The notes under the pieces are model-generated. The model was not told the origin of the DNA. It saw only the letters and a program-made list of their open reading frames with translations, and made no database searches. Below are positions 1 through 8,892 of a stretch of DNA of 64,000 nt, one piece after another. Within the stretch, counting starts at the first letter, position 1, and every line of letters starts with the position of its first letter. This DNA is from Streptomyces sp. CB01881 (GTDB taxonomy: Bacteria > Actinomycetota > Actinomycetes > Streptomycetales > Streptomycetaceae), in the NCBI RefSeq assembly GCF_002953255.1, contig NZ_CP026498.1:8604904-8668903 (forward strand), written 5' to 3'. Made by a program: the position numbers and the translations under genes.

Positions 1-63
1 CGGGTCGCCGTCGGCGGCCTCCCGGGTGTCGTCGATGATCTGCCAGAAGTCGGTCTCGTCCAT
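1..63 (-). CDS. DUF4240 domain protein, N-terminal fragment
   Basis: Only the first 21 codons lie in the window; the gene runs off the left edge. The start is ATG at 63 with GGAG a few bases upstream. The visible N-terminus begins MDETDFWQIIDDTREAADGD, which is typical of DUF4240 proteins, a widespread actinobacterial family of unknown function with an acidic, Trp-containing N-terminus. It lies downstream of the pyruvate dehydrogenase genes on the same strand but beyond a strong hairpin terminator, so it is probably a separate unit. Family assignment rests on a short stretch only. Confidence 0.6.
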   Translation of the reverse strand, partial: MDETDFWQIIDDTREAADGDP

Positions 64-211
64 CACGGCTCCAGCATCCCCGTTCGCCCGCGCCCGCGCA
101 TGCGATGGGCCCGCGAAACGCCCGTTCTTCCGATGCCCGGACCGCCGGGCGGTGACCGCACCACCCCGTCCGCCCGCTGTCCGGGCCCGCCGGCCCCGCG
201 CCGGGAAGCGC

Positions 212-247
212 GGAACCCCGCGTCGTCCGGGGACGACGCGGGGTTCC
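212..247 (-). terminator. Terminator of the lpdA-E2 unit
   Basis: A perfect 17-bp inverted repeat (212-228 with 231-247) lies 29 bases past the E2 stop codon. There is no U-tract, as is usual in streptomycetes. It separates the E2 gene from the DUF4240 gene. Confidence 0.75.
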
Positions 248-276
248 GGGGTGCTGCCGGGGTGTTGCCGGGAGCC

Positions 277-2091
277 CTACAGGCCGAGCTCGACCTCGAA
301 CTCGCCGGCCTCCAGGATCTCCTTCACGGCCACCAGGTAGCGGGCGGCGTCGGCGCCGTCCACCAGGCGGTGGTCGTAGGAGAGCGACAGGTAGGTCATG
401 TCGCGGATGCCGATGGCGGTGCCGCCGTCGGACTCGATGACCACCGGGCGCTTGACGGTCGCGCCGATGCCCAGGATGGCGACCTGGTTCGGCGGCACGA
501 TCACGGTGTCGAACAGCGCACCGCGCGAACCGGTGTTGCTGATGGTGAAGGTGGCGCCGGACAGCTCGTCCGGGGTGATCTTGTTGCCGCGCACCTTGCT
601 GGCCAGCTCCGCGGTCTTCTTGGAGATGCCGGCGATGTTGAGGTCGCCCGCACCCTTGATGACCGGGGTCATCAGACCCTTCTCGGAGTCCACCGCGATA
701 CCGATGTTCTCGGTGTCGAAGTAGGTGATGGTGCCCTCGGCCTCGTTGATCCGGGCGTTGACGACCGGGTTGGTCTTCAGCGCCTGGGCCGCGGCCTTGA
801 CGAAGAACGGCATCGGGGACAGCTTGACGCCCTCGCGGGCGAGGAAGGCGTCCTTGGCCTTGCCGCGCAGCGACATGATCTTGGTGACGTCCACCTCGAC
901 CACGCTGGTCAGCTGGGCCTGCTCGTGCAGGGCCTTCAGCATGTTGTCGCCGATGACCTTGCGCATGCGGGTCATCTTGACCGTCTCGCCACGCAGCGGC
1001 GACGGCGCGGCGGCGGCCTTCGGCGCGGCGGCCGGGGCGGCGGCGACGGGGGCCGGCGCGGCCTTGGCGGCCTCGGCGGCGGCGATGACGTCCTGCTTGC
1101 GGATCCGGCCGCCGACACCGGTGCCGGTGACGGAGGCCAGGGCGACGCCCTGCTCGGCGGCGAGCTTGCGCACCAGCGGGGTGACGTAGGCGTCCCCGCT
1201 GTCGGCCACCGGGGCGGCGGGCGCGACCGGAGCCGGGGAGGCCACCGGGGCCGGGGCCGCGACGGGGGCCGGGGCGGCGGCCGGGGCCGGGGCGGCGACC
1301 GGAGCCGGAGCAGCCGGAGCAGCCGGGGCGACCGGAGCGGCCGGGGCGACCGGAGCCGGAGCGGCCACCGGGGCGGCCGGGGCGACGGGGGCCGGAGCCG
1401 GGGCGGGAGCGGCCGGGGCGGCCGGAGCCGGGGCGGCGACGGGGGCCGGAGCGGCCACAGCGGCGCCCGCGGCGCCGATCAGCGCGAGCTGGGCGCCGAC
1501 CTCGGCGGTCTCGTCCTCGCCGACCAGGATCTTCACCACGGTGCCCGCGACCGGCGACGGGATCTCGGTGTCGACCTTGTCGGTGGAGACCTCGAGCAGC
1601 GGCTCGTCGACCTCGACGGTGTCACCCTCGGCCTTCAGCCAGCGGGTGACGGTGCCCTCGGTGACGGACTCGCCGAGCGCGGGCAGCAGCACCGGGGTGG
1701 CGTCGCCGGCCGGGGCGGCCGGGGCGGCCGGAGCAGCCGGGGCCTCGGCGACCGGGGCGGCGGCGACGGGCGCCTCCACGACCGGGGCCGGGGCGGCGAC
1801 CGGGGCCGGGGCGGCCTCGGCGGCCGGGGCCGGAGCGGCGACCGGGGCGCCCGAGCCGTCGTCGATGACCGCCAGCTCGGCGCCCACCTCGACGGTCTCG
1901 TCCTCGCCGACCTTGATCGAGGCCAGGATGCCCGAGGCCGGGGCCGGGATCTCGGTGTCGACCTTGTCGGTCGAGACCTCGAGCAGCGGCTCGTCGACCT
2001 CCACGCGCTCACCCTCGGCCTTCAGCCAACGGGTGACGGTGCCCTCGGAAACGCTCTCGCCCAGCGCGGGCAGTGTTACTGAGACCGCCAT
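277..2091 (-). CDS. sucB: Dihydrolipoamide acyltransferase (E2) of a 2-oxoacid dehydrogenase complex
   Basis: This is the 604-residue E2 core of a 2-oxoacid dehydrogenase complex. It passes acyl groups from E1 to CoA on swinging lipoyl arms. Two near-identical lipoyl domains are seen, with lipoyl lysines at Lys43 and Lys172 in the motif STDKVDTE. They are joined by long Ala/Pro linkers, followed by an E3-binding domain near residues 305-340 and a catalytic domain ending in YDHRLVDG (His about 574). Databases usually name it SucB. In actinobacteria, however, the 2-oxoglutarate enzyme carries its own E2 domain, so this protein more likely serves pyruvate dehydrogenase, like mycobacterial DlaT. 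The ATG at 2091 is chosen because the lipoyl domain starts directly there and AGGAG lies upstream; a TTG at 2112 is less likely. It lies 58 bases behind lpdA and should be cotranscribed. Confidence 0.93.
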   Translation of the reverse strand: MAVSVTLPALGESVSEGTVTRWLKAEGERVEVDEPLLEVSTDKVDTEIPAPASGILASIKVGEDETVEVGAELAVIDDGSGAPVAAPAPAAEAAPAPVAAPAPVVEAPVAAAPVAEAPAAPAAPAAPAGDATPVLLPALGESVTEGTVTRWLKAEGDTVEVDEPLLEVSTDKVDTEIPSPVAGTVVKILVGEDETAEVGAQLALIGAAGAAVAAPAPVAAPAPAAPAAPAPAPAPVAPAAPVAAPAPVAPAAPVAPAAPAAPAPVAAPAPAAAPAPVAAPAPVASPAPVAPAAPVADSGDAYVTPLVRKLAAEQGVALASVTGTGVGGRIRKQDVIAAAEAAKAAPAPVAAAPAAAPKAAAAPSPLRGETVKMTRMRKVIGDNMLKALHEQAQLTSVVEVDVTKIMSLRGKAKDAFLAREGVKLSPMPFFVKAAAQALKTNPVVNARINEAEGTITYFDTENIGIAVDSEKGLMTPVIKGAGDLNIAGISKKTAELASKVRGNKITPDELSGATFTISNTGSRGALFDTVIVPPNQVAILGIGATVKRPVVIESDGGTAIGIRDMTYLSLSYDHRLVDGADAARYLVAVKEILEAGEFEVELGL

Positions 2092-2149
2092 GGTTTCAGC
2101 GACTCCTATCAAGTCTTGCGTACTGGAATGGGGGGAAGGTGGGGCGCGA

Positions 2150-3538
2150 TCAGTCGTGCGCGTGCAGCGGCTTGCCGGCCAGCGCCAGGTGCGCCTCGCC
2201 CAGGGCCTCGGACTGGGTCGGGTGCGCGTGGATGAGCTGCGCGACCTCGGCGGGCAGCGCCTCCCAGTTGTAGATCAGCTGGGCTTCGCCGACCTGCTCG
2301 CCCATGCGGGCGCCGACCATGTGGACGCCGACCACGGCGCCGTCCTTGACCTGGACGAGCTTGATCTCGCCGGCGGTCTTCAGGATCTTGCTCTTGCCGT
2401 TGCCGGCCAGGTTGTACTTGAGGGTGACGACCTTCTCCTTGCCGTACAGCTCGACGGCCTTCGCCTCGGAGATGCCGACGGAGGCGACCTCGGGGTTGGA
2501 GTAGGTCACGCGCGGGACGCCGTCGTAGTCGATCGGCACCGGCTTGAGGCCGGCCAGGCGCTCGGCGACCAGGATGCCCTCGGCGAAGCCGACGTGGGCC
2601 AGCTGCAGGGTCGGGGCGAGGTCGCCGACGGCGGAGATGGTGGGCACGTTGGTGCGCATGTACTCGTCGACGAGGACGTAGCCGCGGTCCATCGCGACGC
2701 CGTTCTCCTCGTAGCCGAGGCCGGCCGAGACCGGGCCGCGGCCGATGGCGACGAGCAGCAGGTCGGCGTCGATCTGCTTGCCGTTCTCGGTGGAGACGCG
2801 GACACCGGTCTCGGTGTACTCGACGCCCGAGAAGCGGGCCTTCAGCTCGAACTTGATGCCGCGCTTGCGGAACGCGCGCTCCAGCAGCTTGGAGGAGTTC
2901 TCGTCCTCCAGCGGGACGAGGTGCGGCAGCGCCTCGACGATGGTGACCTCGACGCCGAAGGACTTCCAGACCGAGGCGAACTCGACGCCGATCACGCCGC
3001 CGCCGAGGATGACGGCCGACTTCGGGATGCGGTCGAGCTTGAGGGCGTGGTCCGAGGAGATCACGCGGTCGCCGTCGATCTCCAGGCCCGGGATCGAGCG
3101 CGGCACCGAGCCGGTCGCCAGGACGATGTGGCGGCCCTCGATGCGCTGGCCGTTGACGTCCACCGAGGTCTGCGAGGAGAGCTTGCCCTCGCCCTGGATG
3201 AAGGTCACCTTGCGGGAGGCCACCAGGCCCTGCAGGCCCTTGTACAGGCCGGCGATGACGTCGTCCTTGTACTTGTGGACGCCGTTGATGTCGATGCCCT
3301 GGAAGGTGGCCAGAACGCCGAACTCGGCGGCCTCCTTCGTCTCGTCCGCGATCTCGGCGGCGTGCAGCAGCGCCTTGGTCGGGATGCAGCCGCGGTGGAG
3401 GCAGGTGCCGCCCAGCTCACCCTTCTCGATCAGGACGACGCTCAGGCCCAGCTGAGCGGCGCGGAGCGCCGCGGCGTAACCGCCGCTTCCGCCTCCGAGA
3501 ATGACTACGTCGAAAACGGTGCTGGCGTCGTTCGCCAC
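2150..3538 (-). CDS. lpdA: Dihydrolipoyl dehydrogenase (E3)
   Basis: This 462-residue flavoprotein reoxidises dihydrolipoamide on E2 with NAD+. The FAD motif GGGSGG is at residues 15-20. The redox disulfide is Cys46/Cys51 in GGTCLHRGC. A second dinucleotide site (GGGVIGVE) lies mid-protein, and the C-terminal catalytic HAHPTQSEA is present. The GTG at 3538 is chosen because GGAGG sits 7 bases upstream and the FAD domain follows at once; the open frame runs 32 codons further without homology. It is first in a two-gene unit with the E2 gene. In this phylum one E3 commonly serves several 2-oxoacid complexes. Confidence 0.95.
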   Translation of the reverse strand: MANDASTVFDVVILGGGSGGYAAALRAAQLGLSVVLIEKGELGGTCLHRGCIPTKALLHAAEIADETKEAAEFGVLATFQGIDINGVHKYKDDVIAGLYKGLQGLVASRKVTFIQGEGKLSSQTSVDVNGQRIEGRHIVLATGSVPRSIPGLEIDGDRVISSDHALKLDRIPKSAVILGGGVIGVEFASVWKSFGVEVTIVEALPHLVPLEDENSSKLLERAFRKRGIKFELKARFSGVEYTETGVRVSTENGKQIDADLLLVAIGRGPVSAGLGYEENGVAMDRGYVLVDEYMRTNVPTISAVGDLAPTLQLAHVGFAEGILVAERLAGLKPVPIDYDGVPRVTYSNPEVASVGISEAKAVELYGKEKVVTLKYNLAGNGKSKILKTAGEIKLVQVKDGAVVGVHMVGARMGEQVGEAQLIYNWEALPAEVAQLIHAHPTQSEALGEAHLALAGKPLHAHD

Positions 3539-3984
3539 GTCACGTCCTCCATGCAATGGGGTGGGTCGCCGGGCCGGTCGCGGTCCGGTGGGTCGGAAGC
3601 CTTTGTGGGGCGCCCAGTCGTGCCGGAAATACATCTTCGCACTTGTTCAAGGCGGCTGATGTCCGGGTCCGCCCCGGGGGTGTCCCACAGGGTGGTCACC
3701 GGGGCGGGGACACCCCCGACCGAAGGGCATCGTCGCAGCTCAGGGCGGGGTTGACAGCGGCGTCAAGGGTGCTCGCGACGGGCTTCGGGCGGGCCGGTTC
3801 CGCACAGTGGAACAAAGTTTCGCCCGTAGCGAACAAGGGTGCGGGGCGGGGCTCCGTTCCCTACTCGCAGGTAACGGCGCCGCGGGTGTCCGGTGGCGTC
3901 CGGCACCGGCCGGGCACCCGGGAACGAGGACGGGGCCCGGCGCACACACGCGCCGGACCCCGTCCGTCCGTTCCGGGCCCCGGA
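3539..3984. other. 446-bp intergenic region between pepA and lpdA
   Basis: I see no convincing gene here. The stretch next to pepA holds its terminator. The part next to lpdA must hold the lpdA promoter on the minus strand; a TTGAAC hexamer is visible near 3650, but without a well-spaced -10 partner. Short open frames here lack coding character. Confidence 0.5.
3931..3962 (-). terminator. Terminator of pepA
   Basis: An inverted repeat of 12 paired bases out of 13 (3931-3943 with 3950-3962, loop ACACAC) follows the pepA stop codon by about 23 bases. Confidence 0.65.
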
Positions 3985-5490
3985 TCAGGCCTTGCCGCCC
4001 GCAGCGGTCTGCTCGGCGAAGCGGACCAGGGTGCGCACCGCGCTCGCGGTGCCGCCCTTGGGGGTGTAGCCGAACGGCGCGCCCTCGTGGAAGGCCGGGC
4101 CGGCGATGTCCAGGTGGGCCCAGTCGATGCCCTCGGCCACGAACTCCTTCAGGAACAGGCCGGCCACCAGGCCGCCGCCCATCCGGTCGCCCATGTTGGC
4201 CAGGTCGGCGATGGTCGACTCGGTCATGCCCTTGCGCAGCTCGGCCGGCAGCGGCATCGGCCAGGACTGCTCGCCGGTCTCGCCCGCGACTGTGTGCAGC
4301 GTCTCGCGCAGCTCGTCGTTGTTGGCCATCACACCGAAGGTGCGGCTGCCCAGCGCCATCATCATCGCGCCGGTCAGCGTCGCGACGTCGACGATCACGT
4401 CCGGGTTCTCCTCGCCGGCCCGCACGATGGCGTCGGCCAGCACCAGACGGCCCTCGGCGTCGGTGTTCAGCACCTCGACGGTCTTGCCGCCGTACATCCG
4501 CAGCACGTCACCCGGGCGGGTGGCCGAGCCGGACGGCATGTTCTCCGCCAGCGCCAGCCAGGCGGTGACGTTGACGACCAGGCCGAGCCGCTTCGCGGCG
4601 ACCACGGCGGCGAACACGGCGGCGGCGCCGGCCATGTCGCACTTCATGGTCTCGTTGTGGCCGGCCGGCTTCAGCGAGATGCCGCCCGAGTCGTAGGTGA
4701 TGCCCTTGCCGACGAACGCCAGGCTGGCCTTGGCCTTAGGGTGGGTGTACGCCACCTTCACCAGCCGCGGCGGGTTCGCCGAGCCGTTGCCGACGCCCAG
4801 CAGGCCGCCGAAGCCGCCCTTGAGGAGCGCCTTCTCGTCCAGCACCTCGACCTTGAGGCCGTGCTCCTTGCCGGCCGCCTGGGCGATCGCGGCGAAGCCC
4901 TTCGGGTTCAGGTCGTTCGGGGCGGTGTTGACCAGGTCGCGGGCCCGGTTCATCTCCTCGCCGACGACCAGGGCGCGCTCGACGGCGGCCTTGGCCTCCT
5001 TGCTGCCCTTGCGGGCGGCCAGCAGGACCAGCTCGCCGACCGGCTCCTTGCCGTTGCCGTTGCCCTTGTAGGTGCCGAAGGCGTACGAGCCGAGCAGACC
5101 GCCCAGCGCGACCGCCTCGATCTCGTCGGCGGACTCGGCCGGCAGTGCCAGCGCGGCCTTCTTGCTGCCGGCCAGGGCGCGGGCGGCGACACCGGCGGCG
5201 CGGCGCAGCGCCTCCAGCCCGTAGCCGGCGTCGGCGGCCTCGCCGAGGCCGACCGCGAGGACGAGCGCGGCCTTCAGGCCGGCGGCGGAGGGCACCTTGA
5301 CGGTCTCGCCCTCGGCGCCGGTCGCGCCCAGGGTGGTGAGGACCTCGGCCAGCTTGCCGTCGAACGCCTCGCTCACGGCCTCGGCGCCGGGGGCCAGCAC
5401 AATGCCCTTGGGGCCCTTCGCGACACCGATCACCAGGGCGTCCGCGCGCAGCGAGGCGGCGGAGGAGGTGCTCACAGACAATGCAGTCAC
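3985..5490 (-). CDS. pepA: Leucyl aminopeptidase, M17 family
   Basis: This 501-residue cytosolic dimetal aminopeptidase removes N-terminal residues from peptides. The N-terminal half is the variable macro-like domain. The C-terminal half carries the M17 metal site in VGKGITYDSGGISLKP and the family signature NTDAEGRLVLADA. Length is normal for the family. The start is GTG at 5490 with AGGA 8 bases upstream. It is transcribed towards lpdA but separated from it by a hairpin and 446 bases. The M. tuberculosis homologue (pepB) lies in the same neighbourhood beside cob genes and dlaT, so the order is ancient. Confidence 0.95.
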   Translation of the reverse strand: MTALSVSTSSAASLRADALVIGVAKGPKGIVLAPGAEAVSEAFDGKLAEVLTTLGATGAEGETVKVPSAAGLKAALVLAVGLGEAADAGYGLEALRRAAGVAARALAGSKKAALALPAESADEIEAVALGGLLGSYAFGTYKGNGNGKEPVGELVLLAARKGSKEAKAAVERALVVGEEMNRARDLVNTAPNDLNPKGFAAIAQAAGKEHGLKVEVLDEKALLKGGFGGLLGVGNGSANPPRLVKVAYTHPKAKASLAFVGKGITYDSGGISLKPAGHNETMKCDMAGAAAVFAAVVAAKRLGLVVNVTAWLALAENMPSGSATRPGDVLRMYGGKTVEVLNTDAEGRLVLADAIVRAGEENPDVIVDVATLTGAMMMALGSRTFGVMANNDELRETLHTVAGETGEQSWPMPLPAELRKGMTESTIADLANMGDRMGGGLVAGLFLKEFVAEGIDWAHLDIAGPAFHEGAPFGYTPKGGTASAVRTLVRFAEQTAAGGKA

Positions 5491-5571
5491 GTAATGCGTC
5501 CTGTTCTTTCGCGGTCACGACCGGTCGCGGCGTGGCTGCCGCACCGGTGCAGCCGACGCCGGCGCGGCGGG

Positions 5572-5587
5572 CCGCCCGGCCGGGCGG
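5572..5587 (-). terminator. Possible terminator of cobS
   Basis: A perfect 16-base GC-only palindrome (CCGCCCGGCCGGGCGG) lies in the 297-base gap between the cobS stop and the pepA start. I see nothing else clear in this gap, which must also hold the pepA promoter. Confidence 0.35.
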
Positions 5588-5787
5588 GCCGGGTCCGGGG
5601 CCCCTGGCGCGTGCGCCCGCCGGTCGCGGCGGTCGCACACATCAGAAGCCCCGGCTCCTCGACGCGCGTCGGCCGGGCAGGACCTGCGACGGTGCAGGGC
5701 TGCGGTGCTCCACGCATGGTAGTCCGCATGCTGGGATCACGCGCCGCCCGGTGTCCCACCGTTTGGTACGGGTACCGCCGGTGCGCG

Positions 5788-6585
5788 TCAGCCCAGCAGG
5801 GCGAGCGTCACCAGAGTGCCGGTCGCGGCGGTCTCCGCCATCGCGCCGAGGACGTCCCCGGTGATCCCGTCCAGCCGCCGGACGCAGCGCCGGAGCAGGA
5901 GCCAGGCGCACCCGAGTCCGGCCGCAACGGCCAGCGGGAGACGCAGTGCTGACCATCCGTCCGCCCAGCCGAGGGCGGCCGTCAGCAGCATCGACCCGGC
6001 CGTGGCCGCGACCGCCGCGGCGGGCGGCACCGTGCCCGCGACCACCGCCCCGAGCCCGCCCGGCCGGGCGGCCGGCACCGACCGCAGGCACCCCCAGGCG
6101 AGCGCGCACCGCGCGGCCGTCGCCGAGGCCAGCACCGCGAGCGCGCCGCGCAGCACCGAGGCGTCGAACTGTCCGGCCAGCGCGGCGATCTGGGCCAGCA
6201 GCACCAGGACCAGGGTCAGTACGCCGAACGGCCCGATGTCCGACTGCTTCATGATGCGCAGCGCGTCCTCGGCCGGCTTGCCGCTGCCCAGGCCGTCGGC
6301 GACGTCGGCCAGTCCGTCCAGGTGCAGCCCCCGGGTCAGCGCGGCCAGTGCCCCGGCCGCCGCCACCGCGCCGAGCAGTCCGCCCGCACGCCACGCGACC
6401 AGCGCCCCCGCGCCCGCCGCCACCGCGCCGAGCACCAGCCCGACCACCGGTGCGGCCGTCATCGCCCGCCCCGCCGCCGCCCGGTCCCACCGCTCGACCC
6501 GCACCCGCAGCACCGACAGCGTCCCGAACCCGAAGCGCAGCCCGTCCCCCCAGGACGCGGGCACGGTCGAAGGCCCCTCCTGCAC
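5788..6585 (-). CDS. cobS: Adenosylcobinamide-GDP ribazoletransferase
   Basis: This 265-residue integral membrane enzyme joins adenosylcobinamide-GDP to alpha-ribazole (or its phosphate), the last assembly step of cobalamin. The family motif RGLHLDGLADVADGLG with its acidic metal-binding residues is seen near residue 80, followed by several hydrophobic Ala/Leu/Val segments. The GTG at 6585 has AAGGAG 6 bases upstream; the open frame extends 34 codons further without a site. It lies 117 bases downstream of cobT on the same strand. Together with cobT and cobU it covers nucleotide-loop assembly only; corrin-ring genes are not in the window. Confidence 0.93.
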   Translation of the reverse strand: MQEGPSTVPASWGDGLRFGFGTLSVLRVRVERWDRAAAGRAMTAAPVVGLVLGAVAAGAGALVAWRAGGLLGAVAAAGALAALTRGLHLDGLADVADGLGSGKPAEDALRIMKQSDIGPFGVLTLVLVLLAQIAALAGQFDASVLRGALAVLASATAARCALAWGCLRSVPAARPGGLGAVVAGTVPPAAAVAATAGSMLLTAALGWADGWSALRLPLAVAAGLGCAWLLLRRCVRRLDGITGDVLGAMAETAATGTLVTLALLG

Positions 6586-6702
6586 CCGCCGCTCCTTCGT
6601 CCTGATCACCGAGGTGCCCGTCGGGGCACGGGCACCGTGTACTGCCGGGTCGCCGCCGCTGCCTGGCCCGGGGGCCCGTCCGGGCACCCCGTCAGGCCTC
6701 CG

Positions 6703-7818
6703 CTACACCCGGCCCAGCAGCTCCGCCGCGGACGGCAGCTTCGGCTGCTCCTTCGGCACCGGCGCCGCGGTCGCCGCGGGCTTGTGCTCGGCCAGGGAGT
6801 CCGCCGCGGCCTGGAGCAGCGGCAGCGCCATCAGCGCGCCGACGCCCTCGCCCATGGTGATCCCCTGCTCCTGGAGCGGCGTCAGGGTGAGCCGGTCGTA
6901 CGCCTTCGCCTGGGCCGGCTCGCCGCTGGACTGCCCGGCCCGCCACCACTCGGGCGCCCGGAACGCGATGCGCTGGGCGACCAGCGCGCAGGCCGACGAG
7001 ACCACTCCGTCCAGGACGACCGGCAGCCTCCGGACCGCGGCCTGGAGCAGGAAGCCGGTGATCGCCGCGAAGTCGGCCCCGCCGGTGGCGCCGAGCAGTG
7101 CCAGCTGGTCGCCGAGCACCGGCCGGGCCCGCCGCAGCGAGTCCCTGATGGCCGCGCACTTGACCATCCACACCTTGTCGTCGATGCCCGAGCCGCGCCC
7201 GGTCACCGCGGCCGCGTCCGTTCCGCAGAGCGCGCCGACCAGCACCGCGGCCACCGTGGTCGAGCCGACCCCGAGGTCGCCCAGCACCACCAGGTCGGTA
7301 CCGGCGTCGGCCTCCTCATCGGCGACGGCCATCCCGGCGCGGAAGGCCTTGACGGTCTCCTCCGGGGTCAGCGCGTCCTCGCGGTCGATCCGGCCGGAGC
7401 CGCGCCGCACCCGGTGCGCGACCACCTCGTCGGGGAAGTCGGACGGGTCCGCGTCCACCGCGACGTCCACCACCCGCACCCCGGCGCCGAAGCGCCGGGC
7501 GAGCAGCGCGACCGGCGCGGTGCCGTCCAGGACCGCCCGGACCCGGGCGGCCGTGCCGCCCCGGGCGGGCAGCCGGGACACGCCGAGGGCCGCCACCCCG
7601 TGGTCGGCGGCGAACAGCAGCACCTTGGGCGCCGACAGCGGCTGCACCGGGGAACGCCCCTGAACGGACGACAGCCAGCTGCCGAGCTCCTCCAGCCGGC
7701 CGAGCCCGCCGCGCGGCCGGTCCAGTGTCCGCCAGCGCTCCTCGGCGGCCCGCCGGGCGCTCTCGTCGGGGCGCTCGACGAGCGAGGAGAACGTGTCGAG
7801 ATCCACGGTCGTGTCCAT
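6703..7818 (-). CDS. cobT: Nicotinate-nucleotide-dimethylbenzimidazole phosphoribosyltransferase
   Basis: This 371-residue enzyme makes alpha-ribazole phosphate from dimethylbenzimidazole and nicotinate mononucleotide. Visible motifs are FAADHGV near the N-terminus, GDLGVGSTT mid-protein and GEGVGA in the C-terminal third, whose Glu is the catalytic base in the family. Length is normal, with a short Pro/Ala-rich tail. It starts at ATG 7818 with only a weak purine stretch (GAGCGAGAAA) as ribosome site. It sits between cobU and cobS on the same strand. Confidence 0.94.
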   Translation of the reverse strand: MDTTVDLDTFSSLVERPDESARRAAEERWRTLDRPRGGLGRLEELGSWLSSVQGRSPVQPLSAPKVLLFAADHGVAALGVSRLPARGGTAARVRAVLDGTAPVALLARRFGAGVRVVDVAVDADPSDFPDEVVAHRVRRGSGRIDREDALTPEETVKAFRAGMAVADEEADAGTDLVVLGDLGVGSTTVAAVLVGALCGTDAAAVTGRGSGIDDKVWMVKCAAIRDSLRRARPVLGDQLALLGATGGADFAAITGFLLQAAVRRLPVVLDGVVSSACALVAQRIAFRAPEWWRAGQSSGEPAQAKAYDRLTLTPLQEQGITMGEGVGALMALPLLQAAADSLAEHKPAATAAPVPKEQPKLPSAAELLGRV

Positions 7819-7920
7819 TAATCCGTTTCTCGCTCACACCGCGGGGCGCGCGGCGTACATTCGAGGTCTGCCCCAGGCAGGGTCAGGGCTTGGCCGTCAT
7901 GGGACTGCGCAAGTGGTCGA

Positions 7921-7957
7921 GTGAGAAGCCGCCTCGTCACCGAGGCGGGGGACTCAC
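7921..7957 (-). terminator. Hairpin after cobU, GNRA-type loop
   Basis: Immediately past the cobU stop is an 8-bp stem (CCGCCTCG with CGAGGCGG), closed on the minus strand by a GTGA loop and flanked by an outer GTGAG/CTCAC pairing. It can end cobU transcription or be part of the cobT leader. I looked for a B12-box here and did not find one. Confidence 0.55.
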
Positions 7958-7968
7958 CGCTCGGAAGG

Positions 7969-8541
7969 CTACACGCCAACCGATTTGATGGTCAGGGCTT
8001 GCCCCGCCACGACCAGCAGCACACGCTCCGAGGCGTCCGCCACGGCCATGTTCAGCCGTCCGAGCGTGTCCCGGAAGCGACGGCCGGCGGCGGTCGCCGG
8101 GACGACGCCCATGCCGACCTCGTTGCTGACCGCGATCACCTGACGGCCCGTCCCGGCCCACGCGGCGGCGAGCGCCTCGCAGCGGGCCTGCACCGCCGCC
8201 TCGCCGCCGTCCGTCCACACCGCGTCGTCCCAGGCGCCGCACTCGTCCATCACGGCGGTCAGCCAGAGCGCCAGGCAGTCGATCAGCACCGGTGCCGGGT
8301 CGGCGTCGTCGGCCAGGACGGCCTCCAGCGCGCAGGTCTCGGCGGTGCGCCAGCCCGCCGGGCGCCGGTCGCGGTGCAGGGCGACCCGCTGCGCCCAGTC
8401 GGTGTCGTCGTCCCGGGTGCCGCTGGTGGCCACGTACAGCACGTCCTCGTACCGGGCGAGCAGCCGCTCGGCCGTGGTGGACTTGCCGGAGCGCGCACCG
8501 CCGAGGACCAGCGTGCGGGGGAGTGCGGGATCGGTTGCCAT
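7969..8541 (-). CDS. cobU: Adenosylcobinamide kinase / adenosylcobinamide-phosphate guanylyltransferase
   Basis: This 190-residue bifunctional enzyme phosphorylates adenosylcobinamide and transfers GMP from GTP, giving the CobS substrate. The N-terminal P-loop GGARSGKS and the family motifs VLIDCLALWL and VSNEVGMGVVP are seen. I prefer ATG 8541, which has AGGA 8 bases upstream, over ATG 8550, whose upstream purines abut the codon. It is first of the cobU-cobT-cobS series on the minus strand. Confidence 0.93.
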   Translation of the reverse strand: MATDPALPRTLVLGGARSGKSTTAERLLARYEDVLYVATSGTRDDDTDWAQRVALHRDRRPAGWRTAETCALEAVLADDADPAPVLIDCLALWLTAVMDECGAWDDAVWTDGGEAAVQARCEALAAAWAGTGRQVIAVSNEVGMGVVPATAAGRRFRDTLGRLNMAVADASERVLLVVAGQALTIKSVGV

Positions 8542-8648
8542 GCCGCTCATCCTGCCGGACGAGGCATACGGAAGATCCCACCGGGCAGGCTAAGGTGCGC
8601 AGCACACAGGGTCTTACCGGGCAGGGCAGCACACAGGAGGAGCCGGGC

Positions 8649-8852
8649 ATGGTGTGGACGTGGCGGTACGAGAAGGCGGACGGCACCGTGGTGGCCCCGG
8701 CCGGCGGCCAGGAGGAGGAGTTCGCCGGCCAGGGGGACGCCGAGACCTGGATCGGGGAGTCCTGGAAGGAGCTGGCCGAGGGCGGGGTGGACACCGCGGT
8801 CCTGCTCGACGACGGCCGGGAGGTCTACTCGATGAGCCTGCACGAGGCCTGA
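8649..8852 (+). CDS. Small acidic conserved hypothetical protein (67 aa)
   Basis: This is a 67-residue acidic protein beginning MVWTWRYEKADGT. It starts at ATG 8649 behind a perfect AGGAGG 8 bases upstream. It is Trp- and Glu-rich with no membrane segment or known catalytic motif. The ordered spacing of aromatic residues and the strong ribosome site argue that it is real. It is divergent from cobU and convergent with the methyltransferase gene. Similar short proteins occur at this spot in streptomycetes, as far as I recall; function unknown. Confidence 0.75.
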   Translation: MVWTWRYEKADGTVVAPAGGQEEEFAGQGDAETWIGESWKELAEGGVDTAVLLDDGREVYSMSLHEA

Positions 8853-8892
8853 GTCCGCGCGGTCCCGTCCGTGACGGGGCTGCGTGACGGGG

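Noticed and set aside
1200..1830. Repeat-like array in the E2 gene
   Set aside because: The repeats are codons of Ala/Pro linkers between lipoyl domains, not a CRISPR or intergenic repeat.
100..2082. 660-codon plus-strand open frame opposite the E2 gene
   Set aside because: It is antisense to the lipoyl/linker region; its Gly/Arg/His-rich composition reflects the complement of Ala/Pro repeats, and E2 homology on the minus strand is decisive.
3749..3780. TTGACA on the plus strand as a promoter
   Set aside because: No plus-strand gene follows and no well-placed -10 element is seen.
3740..3949. Short minus-strand open frames between pepA and lpdA
   Set aside because: No ribosome site, low-complexity Arg/Pro composition, and they overlap the pepA terminator.
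3556..5952. 798-codon plus-strand open frame across pepA
   Set aside because: Antisense shadow of pepA with typical high-GC frame composition and no recognisable domain.
7819..7968. Cobalamin riboswitch before cobT
   Set aside because: A stable hairpin is present, but no B12-box or other conserved core of the class could be found.
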